This document shows, piece by piece, positions 42,652-50,053 of a stretch of 64,000 bases of DNA. The notes beneath the pieces are model-generated. The model had not been told where the DNA came from, ran no database searches, and saw nothing but the letters and a program-made list of their open reading frames with translations. Numbering within the stretch: position 1 is the first letter of the stretch; every line of letters starts with the position of its first letter. This DNA is from Candidatus Rokuibacteriota bacterium. Its GTDB lineage: Bacteria; Methylomirabilota; Methylomirabilia; Rokubacteriales; CSP1-6. A program made the position numbers and the translations under genes. The stretch is taken from NCBI GenBank assembly GCA_003221695.1, contig QHSX01000042.1, positions 1 through 64,000 of the forward strand, in the 5' to 3' direction.

Positions 42652-44012
42652 TCCTCATCGAGCACGCGACCGTCGTCACCGTGGACCGTGAGCGGCGCAT
42701 CCTCCGCGACGGCGCCGTTCTGGTCGACGGCCGGGACATCGTCGACGTGGGCGCCACCGCCGACGTGCGGCCACCGCGCGTGCCCGACCGCGTGGTCGAC
42801 GGTCGCCGGCGCCTCGTGCTCCCCGGCTTCGTCGACACGCACGTCCACCTGTCGGAGCACCTGAACCGCGGCCTCCTCCTCGACGACATCCCGGTGGACC
42901 GCTACCTCCCCGACTGGCTCATCCCGCTCTACGCGGTCATGACGCCCGAGGAGGAGCAGGTCTCCGCGCAGCTCGCGTGCGTTGAGATGATCCGCACGGG
43001 GACGACGACCTTCTGCGAGGCGGGCACGCTCTTCGACGTCGCGGCGGTCGCCGACGTGGTCGAGGCGATCGGGATGCGCGCCATTCTCGGGCGCTGGTCG
43101 TGGGACAGGGCGGGTGGGCCCGGACGGATGCGCCAGACGACGGCCGACGCGCTCCGCGCGAACGAGGAGATGCTCGCCGCGGTGCACGGCCGGGCGAAGG
43201 GGCGGATCGGCGCCTGGCCGCTCCTGCTGGGCTTCGGGACGTGCTCCGCGGAGTTGATGCGGGGCGCGAAGGCGCTGGCGGACCTTCACCGCGTGGGGTG
43301 GGGGATGATGCACTTCGCCACGCACCCGTCGCGGAAGACGGCGGACCGGATCCCGCTCGCCGAGCTGGACGCGCTCGGCGTCCTCGGGCCGAACACGAAG
43401 CTCGCTCACATGGTCTACGTGGACGACGCCGACATCCGGCTCCTCGCCCGGCGCAACGTGAAGGTCTCCCACTGTCCGTCGGCGGCGCTCAAGCACACGA
43501 AGGGGCTCGCGGTCCACGGCCGGTTCCCCGAGATGCTCGCCGCCGGCGTCTCGGTCTCGCTCGGAGGCGACAGCGGGAACGGCTCGAACCATGTCGACAT
43601 GCTGCGGCTCATGTACCTTGCCGCCACCGTCTCGAAGGACGCGCGCCTCGACGTCGGCGTGATGGGCCCCGAGCGCGTCCTCGAGATGGGGACGATCCAC
43701 GGCGCCGAAGCGCTCCTGCTGGAGCGCGAGATCGGCTCGATCGAGCGCGGCAAGCGCGCTGACCTGGTGCTCTATGATCTGGACACTCCCGAGTGGCGCC
43801 CGCTCCTGAATCCGCTCAACAACCTGGTCTACGCGGCGACGGGCGCGAGCGTGCGGACCGTGCTGATCGACGGGCGGATCGTCCTCGACGAGGGGCGACT
43901 CACGACGCTCGACGAGCCGGCGCTCTACGCGCGCGTGGAGGATCTGGCCCGACGTCAGATCGCGCGCGCGGGACTCCCCATCGAGTCGAAGTGGCCGGTG
44001 GTCGGCGCATGA
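42648..44012 (+). CDS. Amidohydrolase family protein (SsnA/chlorohydrolase-like)
   Basis: This 454-residue metal-dependent hydrolase has GFVDTHVHLSEHLNRG (metal ligands), HFATHPSRKTADRI, LAHMVYVDDADI, VSHCPSAALKHTKGLA and SLGGDSGNGSNHVDM. The C-terminal composite-sandwich part (GKRADLVLYDL) is complete. It belongs to the cytosine/guanine/s-triazine deaminase branch, so it likely removes an amino or similar group from a heterocycle. It overlaps both neighbours by 4 bp inside the operon. Confidence 0.88.
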   Translation: MILIEHATVVTVDRERRILRDGAVLVDGRDIVDVGATADVRPPRVPDRVVDGRRRLVLPGFVDTHVHLSEHLNRGLLLDDIPVDRYLPDWLIPLYAVMTPEEEQVSAQLACVEMIRTGTTTFCEAGTLFDVAAVADVVEAIGMRAILGRWSWDRAGGPGRMRQTTADALRANEEMLAAVHGRAKGRIGAWPLLLGFGTCSAELMRGAKALADLHRVGWGMMHFATHPSRKTADRIPLAELDALGVLGPNTKLAHMVYVDDADIRLLARRNVKVSHCPSAALKHTKGLAVHGRFPEMLAAGVSVSLGGDSGNGSNHVDMLRLMYLAATVSKDARLDVGVMGPERVLEMGTIHGAEALLLEREIGSIERGKRADLVLYDLDTPEWRPLLNPLNNLVYAATGASVRTVLIDGRIVLDEGRLTTLDEPALYARVEDLARRQIARAGLPIESKWPVVGA

Positions 44013-44437
44013 CCTACTTCCGTGCGGTCGACCCGTTCCCGCTCGAGTCGGCGGAGCACACGAAGCTCCACGAGGTCTACACGCGCCTGGCGTCGGGGCG
44101 GCTGGCGACCACCCGCTGCTTGGAGTGCCGCACCTCGGCGTGGCCGCCGCGCGGCTTCTGCGGCGAGTGCGCGTCGGACCGGTTCGAGTGGGTGGACCTC
44201 CCGGGCGAGGGGACGCTCCACGCGTTCACGGTGCAGGAGACGGGCTTGCCGGCCGGGTTCCAGGGTCCGCGGGTCTTCGCGATCGTCGAGGTCGGGGAGC
44301 ATCGCGTCTTCTCTGTCATCGTGGACGCGGACCCGGCGCGGCTGGCGATTGGCCAGCGTGTACGCCTCACGCCGATACGCGTCGCCGACGACCCGAGGGG
44401 CAACGCACGATGGCTGCCCGCGTTCACCCCGCCATGA
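44009..44437 (+). CDS. DUF35 zinc-ribbon/OB-fold protein (thiolase partner)
   Basis: The 142-residue protein has the DUF35 layout: an N-terminal helix (HTKLHEVYTRLASGRLATTRC), a rubredoxin-like zinc ribbon with TTRCLECRTSAWPPRGFCGEC, and an OB fold (GEGTLHAFTVQE). In known systems such proteins bind SCP2-type thiolases and channel acyl-CoA. Its location with a thiolase in the same operon supports that role. It overlaps its neighbours as ATGA. Confidence 0.9.
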   Translation: MTYFRAVDPFPLESAEHTKLHEVYTRLASGRLATTRCLECRTSAWPPRGFCGECASDRFEWVDLPGEGTLHAFTVQETGLPAGFQGPRVFAIVEVGEHRVFSVIVDADPARLAIGQRVRLTPIRVADDPRGNARWLPAFTPP

Positions 44438-44919
44438 CCGGCTCGCGCGCGAGGGCCCTTGGCGTCATCGCCGACACCCACGGGCTCCTGAGGCCCGAAG
44501 CGGTGGTGGCGCTCCAAGGCGTCGACGCGATCGTCCACGCCGGGGACATCGGTGCGTCGGACGTGCTGGACCGGCTGGGCGAGATCGCGCCGGTGACGGC
44601 CGTCCGCGGCAACAACGATCGCGGCGCGTGGGCGGAGAGGCTCCCGTCCACCGAGGTGCTCGAGATCGGTGGCGTGCGCCTGTACGTGCTGCACAATGCA
44701 CGTGAGCTCGACCTCGACCCCCGCGCGGCGGGGTTCGGCGCGGTCATCTCCGGTCACAGTCACCAGCCGCTTCGGGAGGAGCGCGACGGCGTGCTGTTTT
44801 TCAATCCGGGAAGCGCCGGCCCCCGCCGGTTCAAGCTGCCGGTGGCGGTGGGACGACTCACCGTCGAAGACGGACGCGTGCGGGGCCGCATCCTCGAGCT
44901 CTCGTGCCGAGTGCAATGA
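44434..44919 (+). CDS. YfcE/MJ0936-type metallophosphoesterase
   Basis: The 161-residue protein has the calcineurin-like motif set: GVIADTHGLL, VHAGDIGAS, VRGNNDRG, and SGHSHQPL near the end, with NPGSAGPRR. It is a small phosphodiesterase of the YfcE family. Its place in the CoA-degradation operon is by translation coupling (4-bp overlap with the DUF35 gene). A functional link is unclear. It is the last gene before an intergenic repeat region. Confidence 0.9.
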   Translation: MTGSRARALGVIADTHGLLRPEAVVALQGVDAIVHAGDIGASDVLDRLGEIAPVTAVRGNNDRGAWAERLPSTEVLEIGGVRLYVLHNARELDLDPRAAGFGAVISGHSHQPLREERDGVLFFNPGSAGPRRFKLPVAVGRLTVEDGRVRGRILELSCRVQ

Positions 44920-44934
44920 GGAGCGACATGGGGA

Positions 44935-44974
44935 ACGGAGCCGGATCGCGCCTCGTCTCAGGCCACCTACCGAT
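44935..44974. repeat. 40-bp direct repeat, copy 1 (member of a dispersed family)
   Basis: Bases 44935-44974 recur identically at 45022-45061, 87 bp apart start to start. The core (GAACGGAGCCGG at 44933-44944, then GTCTCAGGCC at 44955-44964) recurs with few changes near 54783-54814. It lies between the phosphoesterase and mutase small-subunit genes. Confidence 0.85.
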
Positions 44975-45021
44975 GATGCCGGCCTCGCGGACCTCGTCTG
45001 GAATGGGAAGGGACCCGCGGG

Positions 45022-45061
45022 ACGGAGCCGGATCGCGCCTCGTCTCAGGCCACCTACCGAT
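45022..45061. repeat. 40-bp direct repeat, copy 2
   Basis: It is identical to 44935-44974. The 27 bases that follow end with CCCCGCTACA just before the GTG start at 45089; a very similar end (CCCCGCTACA at 54887-54896) precedes the binding-protein gene at 54909. Confidence 0.85.
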
Positions 45062-45088
45062 CGCACCGGCCCCGGGGGCCCCGCTACA

Positions 45089-45475
45089 GTGAGGGTCTTG
45101 ATCGCGAAGCCCGGGCTCGACGGCCACGACCGCGGCGCGAAGGTCGTGGCACAAGCGCTCCGCGACGCGGGGGTCGAGGTCGTCTACTCGGGGCTCAAGC
45201 GGACACCGGACGAGATCGTGCACGAGGCGATTCAGGAGGACGTGGACGTCGTCGGGCTCTCGGTGCTGTCGGGCGCCCACCTGCTCCTCTCGCGCCGCGT
45301 GCTCGAGGGGCTGCGGGCGTACGGCGCCGATGAGATCGAGGTCGTCGTGGGCGGCATCATCCCTCCGCGTGACGTGGAGGAGCTCCAGAAGCTCGGCGTC
45401 GCGCGCGTCTTCCCGATGGGCACGCCGCTGCCGGACATCGTCGCCGCGTTCACGAAGGAGGCGAGCCAGAGATGA
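45089..45475 (+). CDS. B12-binding small subunit of an acyl-CoA mutase
   Basis: This 128-residue protein is a stand-alone cobalamin domain. It has VLIAKPGLDGHDRGAKVVA with the base-off DxHxxG histidine, then GLSVLSGAHLLLSRRV and VVGGIIPPRDVEELQ. It matches the C-terminal part of methylmalonyl-CoA mutase made as a separate chain. GTG 45089 follows the end of the dispersed repeat with no clear Shine-Dalgarno site. The catalytic subunit starts 4 bp before its stop. Confidence 0.92.
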   Translation: MRVLIAKPGLDGHDRGAKVVAQALRDAGVEVVYSGLKRTPDEIVHEAIQEDVDVVGLSVLSGAHLLLSRRVLEGLRAYGADEIEVVVGGIIPPRDVEELQKLGVARVFPMGTPLPDIVAAFTKEASQR

Positions 45476-47067
45476 AGGAGCTACGAGCGCACGCCGGCTT
45501 CCCGATCAAGCCGCTCTACGGGCCCGAGGACACGACCGACGTCGACTGCGAGCGCGACGTCGGCCGCCCCGGCGAGTTCCCGTTCACGCGCGGCATCCAT
45601 CCGACGATGTACCGCGAGCGGCTCTGGACGATGCGCCAGTACGTCGGCTTCGGCACACCGAGCGAGACGAACAGCCGGTTCAAATACCTGATGGCGCACG
45701 GACAAGATGCCTTGAACGTCGCCTTCGACCTGCCAACGCAGTTAGGCCTCGACTCCGACGACCCGCGCGCCGAGGGTGAGGTGGGCCGGGTCGGGATGGC
45801 GATCGACACGCTCGCCGATATGGAGGACGCGTTCGCCGGCATCCCGCTCGACCGCGTCAGCGTCTCGCTCACGATCAACGGCATGGCGGCGCCGATCACG
45901 GCCATGTACTACGTGGTCGCCGAGAAGCAGGGCGCGGCGGCCGACCGCGTCGTCACGACGCCCCAGAACGACATCCTCAAGGAGTTCGTCGCGCGGGGCA
46001 CGTGGGTCTACCCGGTCGAGCCGTCCCTGCGACTCGTGGCGGACCTCATCGAGTTCTCGGCGAAGCGTTATCCGCGCTCGAACCCGGTCTCGGTGTGCGG
46101 GTACCACATCCGCGAGGCGGGCTGCACGACCGCGCAGGAGATGGCGTACGGGCTTCTGATCGCGGCCGCGTACGTCGAGCGCGTGCGCGCGCGCGGGATC
46201 CCCGTCGACGACTTCGCGCCGCGGATCTCGTTCAATTTCACCGCGTGGGGGAAGATCTTCGAGGAGGTCGCAAAGTTTCGCGCGGGTCGGCGCCTGTACG
46301 CGCGCATGCTCCGTGAGCGGTTCGGCGCGACGAATCCGAGGTCGTGGATGCTCCGGACGCTGATCGGAGGCGGCGGGTCGGCGTTCGTCTTCCAGGAGCC
46401 CGAGAACAACATCGTCCGGGGCGCCTACATCGCTCTCGCCGCCGCGCTGGCCGGCGCGCAGACGATGGCTCTGCCGACCTACGACGAGGCGTACACGATC
46501 CCGTCGGCGAAGGCGCAGCTCATCGCGCTCCGTACCATGCAGATCTGCGCCGAGGAGTCGGGCGCCGCGGACACCGTAGACCCGCTCGGGGGCTCGTATT
46601 ACGTCGAGGCGCTGACGAACGCGATGGAGAAGCAGATTCTCGAGGAGATGGCCCGGGTCGAGGGGATGGGCGGCATCGTCGAGGCCGTGAAGAGCGGCGC
46701 GCTCCAGGCCGAGGTCGCGCGTCAGGCGTACCGCTTCGAGCAGAAGCTCGTCTCCGGCGAGATCCCGAAGGTCGGCGCCAACTGCTACGTGGGCGACACG
46801 CCCGCGGCGGCCGACCGCGAGGTCGAGCTGTACGCCTTCGACCCGAAGGTCGCCGCCGCCCAGCTCGCGCGGCTCGAGCGGATCCGGCGCGACCGGGACG
46901 GGGGCGCCGTGACGCGGGCGCTCGCGCGCCTCCGTGACGCGGCGCGTACCACGTCCAATCTCATGGACCCGATCGTGGAGGCGGTGAAGGCGTACGCGAC
47001 GCTCGGCGAGATCGCGCGCGCCATGAAGGACGTCTTCGGAGAGTACAAGGAGCCCGTGACGTTCTGA
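45472..47067 (+). CDS. B12-dependent acyl-CoA mutase catalytic subunit, substrate uncertain
   Basis: The 531-residue TIM-barrel subunit has FTRGIHPTMYRERLWTMRQYVGF, FDLPTQLGLDSDDP, TPQNDILKEFVARGTWVYP and CGYHIREAG. By my recalled alignment with Propionibacterium methylmalonyl-CoA mutase, Tyr89, Arg207 and His244 are kept. Tyr75 becomes His, the HSQTSG loop becomes LIGGGG (losing His328 and Gln330), and SLHTN becomes MALPT. That argues for a different carboxyl-acyl-CoA substrate. It pairs with the B12 subunit just upstream. Confidence 0.9.
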   Translation: MKELRAHAGFPIKPLYGPEDTTDVDCERDVGRPGEFPFTRGIHPTMYRERLWTMRQYVGFGTPSETNSRFKYLMAHGQDALNVAFDLPTQLGLDSDDPRAEGEVGRVGMAIDTLADMEDAFAGIPLDRVSVSLTINGMAAPITAMYYVVAEKQGAAADRVVTTPQNDILKEFVARGTWVYPVEPSLRLVADLIEFSAKRYPRSNPVSVCGYHIREAGCTTAQEMAYGLLIAAAYVERVRARGIPVDDFAPRISFNFTAWGKIFEEVAKFRAGRRLYARMLRERFGATNPRSWMLRTLIGGGGSAFVFQEPENNIVRGAYIALAAALAGAQTMALPTYDEAYTIPSAKAQLIALRTMQICAEESGAADTVDPLGGSYYVEALTNAMEKQILEEMARVEGMGGIVEAVKSGALQAEVARQAYRFEQKLVSGEIPKVGANCYVGDTPAAADREVELYAFDPKVAAAQLARLERIRRDRDGGAVTRALARLRDAARTTSNLMDPIVEAVKAYATLGEIARAMKDVFGEYKEPVTF

Positions 47068-47074
47068 CGCGAGC

Positions 47075-49360
47075 ATGACCCGGCCCTTCGACGTTATCGG
47101 CACGACGGTCCCGAAGCGGGACGGCGCGGAGAAGGTCACCGGCCGGACGCGCTACCTCCACGACCTCGTCCTGCCGCGCCTGGCCCACGGCAAGATCCTG
47201 CGATCGCGGTACCCGCACGCGCGCCTCGTCCGGGTCGACGCGCGCCGGGCGCGCGCGCTCCCCGGGGTGCTGGCGGTGCTGACCGGCGACGACGTGGAGC
47301 CGCGCCCCTTCGGTTTCGCAAAAGACCAGACCGCCCTCAAGCGCGGTAAGGTGCGCTCCGTCCGCGACGAGGTAGCCGCGGTCGCCGCCGAGACGCCCGA
47401 GATCGCCGAGGCGGCGCTCGCGCTCATCGACGTCGAGTACGCGGAGCTCCCGGCGGTCTTCGATCCGCACGCGGCGCTCGCTCCGGGTGCGCCGCTCGTG
47501 CACGAGGAGCTGGGGGGGAACGCGCACCCCCTGCGCTACCAGTTCAGCTGCGGCGACGTGGACCGCGCGTTCGCCCAGGCGGCGGGGGTCGTCGAGGACA
47601 GCTACCGGCTCACCTTCGTGACGCAGGCGTGCCTGGGCACAATGGTCGCGATCGCCGACTGGGATCTCGCCGGGAATCTCACGATGTGGACGACGACCCA
47701 GGTGCCGTTCCTCTACCAGCGCGACCTGGGCGAGGGGCTCGGCATCGGCGGCGACCGCGTGCGGGTGCTGCAGCCGCCCAACGGCGGCAACTTCGGCCGC
47801 GGCCTCGACCTGTATCCGATCGACGTCATCGCCGCACTGCTGGCACGCTCCTGCCGTCGACCGGTGAAGGTCGAGTTCGACCGCGTGGAGGAGTTCATCG
47901 CGTGTCCCGGGCGCGAGCCCTGCACGATCCGCCTGCGTACCGCGGCCGACGGGGACGGCCGGCTGCTCGCGCGCGACGCGCACGTGACGATCGACAACGG
48001 GGCCTATACCTCCTGGGGCTCGACGACGCCGTACGTGATGCTCGCGACCGTCGCGGGGCTCTACCGCGTCCCGAACGTCCGCTTCGACACGACAATCGTG
48101 TACACCAACAACCCGTACTCGGGCTCGATGCGCGGCTACGGCAACCCCGAGTCCACGTTCGCCGTGGAATCGCAGATGGACGATCTCGCCGATCGTCTCG
48201 GGCTGGACCGGCTCGAGCTGCGCCGCCGGAACGCGTCGAAGCCGGGCGACGTGAACCCGCAGGGGTTCGTGCTGACCTCGTTCGCGATGACGGAGTGCAT
48301 CGACGCGGCGGCCGAGGAGATCCGACGTGACCCGCCGCCGCTCAGGCCCGGCTGGAAGCGCGGGGTCGGGTACGCGGGCATGTTCCACGTCGCCGGCGGC
48401 GCTCGGATCTACCGCTCCGACGGCTGCGGCGCGATCGTCAAGCTCGACGACTTCGGCAAGGTCTCGCTACTCACCGGCGCCAGCGAGGTCGGCCAGGGGT
48501 CGGAGACCGTCCTCGCGATGATCGTGGCCGAGACGCTCGGCGTGCCGCTCGAGCGCGTCGACGTGGTCAACTCCGACACGAGCGTGCGGCCGTGGGACGT
48601 GGGGACTCACGCGAGCCGGACGACGTTCATCGCCGGCAACGCCGCGCGCCTCGCCGCCGAGAAGCTGAAGGCCCAGCTCCTGGAGTTCGCCGCCGTGGAG
48701 CTCGAGGAGCCGGCGGCGCGGCTCGACGTCAAGAACGGCGTCGTGTTCGTGCGGAGTGAGCCACAGCGCCGGCTCCCGTACGAGCGGGTGGTGCGGGCGG
48801 GGCACCTCCGGCGCGGGGGACGCGTGCTCGTCGCCGAGGCCTTCTACGACCCGCCGACGACGATGCTCGACAAGGACTTCCAGGGGAACGTCTCCGCGGC
48901 GTATACCTCGGCGTGTCAGGCGGCGCTCGTGGACGTCGAGCCCGAGACCGGCAAGGTCGAGGTTTGCCGGATCGTCTCCGCGCACGACGTCGGCCGCGCC
49001 CTCAACCCCGGCGCCGCGGAGGGTCAGGTGCACGGCGGCATCCACATGGGGCTCGGCTACGCGCTGAGCGAGAAGCTGGTCGTCGAAGAGGGGCAGATCC
49101 TGACGCAGAGCTTCATGGACTACGCGGTCCTCAAGGCGGCCGACATGCCCGAGATCGTCGTGCGCCTCATCGAGACGGTGGACGCGGAAGGCCCGTTCGG
49201 CGCCAAAGGGCTCGGCGAGTCCGGGGTCATCCCCGTCGCCGCGGCGGTCGCGAACGCCCTGAAGGACGCCCTCGGCGTCCGCTTCACCGAGCTACCGATC
49301 ACGCCCGCCCGCGTGCGCGCCGCGCTCGCCGGCCGCGGCGCCTCGAAGGACGGTCGGTGA
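47075..49360 (+). CDS. Molybdopterin-binding large subunit of a xanthine dehydrogenase-family hydroxylase
   Basis: This 761-residue protein is a full Mo-hydroxylase large subunit. The N-terminal a/b-hammerhead domain has VPKRDGAEKVTGRTRYLHDLVLP; the Mo-cofactor domains have GGNFGRGLDLYP, GASEVGQGSETV, and GAKGLGESG with the catalytic Glu. It most resembles 4-hydroxybenzoyl-CoA reductase alpha-type members. The 2Fe-2S and FAD subunits that normally accompany it are not in the window. It starts 7 bp after the mutase stop and probably belongs to the same transcript. Confidence 0.9.
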   Translation: MTRPFDVIGTTVPKRDGAEKVTGRTRYLHDLVLPRLAHGKILRSRYPHARLVRVDARRARALPGVLAVLTGDDVEPRPFGFAKDQTALKRGKVRSVRDEVAAVAAETPEIAEAALALIDVEYAELPAVFDPHAALAPGAPLVHEELGGNAHPLRYQFSCGDVDRAFAQAAGVVEDSYRLTFVTQACLGTMVAIADWDLAGNLTMWTTTQVPFLYQRDLGEGLGIGGDRVRVLQPPNGGNFGRGLDLYPIDVIAALLARSCRRPVKVEFDRVEEFIACPGREPCTIRLRTAADGDGRLLARDAHVTIDNGAYTSWGSTTPYVMLATVAGLYRVPNVRFDTTIVYTNNPYSGSMRGYGNPESTFAVESQMDDLADRLGLDRLELRRRNASKPGDVNPQGFVLTSFAMTECIDAAAEEIRRDPPPLRPGWKRGVGYAGMFHVAGGARIYRSDGCGAIVKLDDFGKVSLLTGASEVGQGSETVLAMIVAETLGVPLERVDVVNSDTSVRPWDVGTHASRTTFIAGNAARLAAEKLKAQLLEFAAVELEEPAARLDVKNGVVFVRSEPQRRLPYERVVRAGHLRRGGRVLVAEAFYDPPTTMLDKDFQGNVSAAYTSACQAALVDVEPETGKVEVCRIVSAHDVGRALNPGAAEGQVHGGIHMGLGYALSEKLVVEEGQILTQSFMDYAVLKAADMPEIVVRLIETVDAEGPFGAKGLGESGVIPVAAAVANALKDALGVRFTELPITPARVRAALAGRGASKDGR

Positions 49361-49376
49361 TGGGTGCGCGGCGCGG

Positions 49377-49766
49377 TCAGACGACCCGGGCCCGGCGGCG
49401 CAGGCGGGGCCACGACCGATCGCAAGTGAGCGCGGTGGCCTCGAGTGCGTCCGCGGTCGCGAGGACGAGCGCGTCCGGGAGCCGGAGGGCGCGGTGGTGT
49501 GCCCGGAGCCGGGCGGCCAGCTCGGCGACCTGCTCGGTCAGCGGCGCGATGCGGATGCCCAGGTCCGTCACGAATCGCTTGACGACCGCGACCGCGTCGG
49601 GTCCGCGGCGCCACGGATCGACGAGGACCTCGGCGTACGCGCTCGAGGGCAGGACCAACTCCTCCCGCCGCGCGTGCCCGACGGCCTCGACCGCCGCCGC
49701 GTGGTGCGGGTCGCCTGCGTCGAGGAGCGCGATGACGACACTCGCGTCGAGGACGACTATCGCCAC
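49377..49766 (-). CDS. vapC: PIN-domain toxin (VapC-like)
   Basis: The 129-residue protein has the PIN acidic residues in VLDASVVIALLDAGD, SSAYAEVLVDP, LRLPDALVLATAD and LTCDRSW. GTG 49766 is the start, overlapping the end of the antitoxin gene by 10 bp. It should be a toxin RNase held in check by the AbrB-type protein encoded upstream. It is transcribed against the molybdenum-enzyme gene, 16 bp from its stop. Confidence 0.87.
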   Translation of the reverse strand: MAIVVLDASVVIALLDAGDPHHAAAVEAVGHARREELVLPSSAYAEVLVDPWRRGPDAVAVVKRFVTDLGIRIAPLTEQVAELAARLRAHHRALRLPDALVLATADALEATALTCDRSWPRLRRRARVV

Positions 49767-50005
49767 TCTCGGCGTAGTCTCTGCAGGGATCCCTTCGGAT
49801 AGACTCCCGTCAGGCGGCCGGCGTAGCCAGCCAGCGTCTCCTCGACGCGGGTGAGAACGATGCGGCCGGCTCCGGCGGCCTCCACGCGCAGCTCGTCCCC
49901 GGGCTTGAGCCCGGCGCGCCTGAGCGCGGCGACGGGTATCGTCGCCTGGTTCTTCACGCTGAGCCGTGTGCGACCACGCCGACGGCGATGCTTTACAAGA
50001 CTCAT
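49757..50005 (-). CDS. vapB: AbrB/MazE-type antitoxin
   Basis: This 82-residue protein carries a SpoVT/AbrB swapped-hairpin DNA-binding fold: TRLSVKNQATIPVAALRRAGLKPGDELRVEAAGAGRIVL. The C-terminal tail (YPKGSLQRLRREW) likely binds the toxin. An inverted repeat with arms CTTTAC/GTAAAG spans its start codon, which suggests autoregulation. It is divergent from the CoA-transferase gene. Confidence 0.87.
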   Translation of the reverse strand: MSLVKHRRRRGRTRLSVKNQATIPVAALRRAGLKPGDELRVEAAGAGRIVLTRVEETLAGYAGRLTGVYPKGSLQRLRREWR

Positions 50006-50016
50006 GGAAAGTAAAG
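49991..50016. promoter_or_regulatory. CTTTAC...GTAAAG inverted repeat over the antitoxin start
   Basis: Arms at 49991-49996 and 50011-50016 are perfect complements separated by 14 bp; the antitoxin ATG (50003-50005, reverse) lies between them. The low-GC sequence stands out. It also lies ~40 bp upstream of the divergent CoA-transferase gene. Confidence 0.5.
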
Positions 50017-50053
50017 GTATCGGGTGGCGCCGCCGGTGTCAAGAAGAGGCAAC

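Noticed and set aside
44920-45090. The intergenic repeats as a tRNA, attachment site or CRISPR
   Set aside because: Two 40-bp copies only, no T-loop or anticodon arm, no integrase nearby and no regular spacer series.
45086-45091. A frameshift or split methylmalonyl-CoA mutase gene
   Set aside because: Separate B12 and catalytic chains are a known arrangement, and here the B12 subunit comes first with a 4-bp overlap, so it is a genuine two-gene form.
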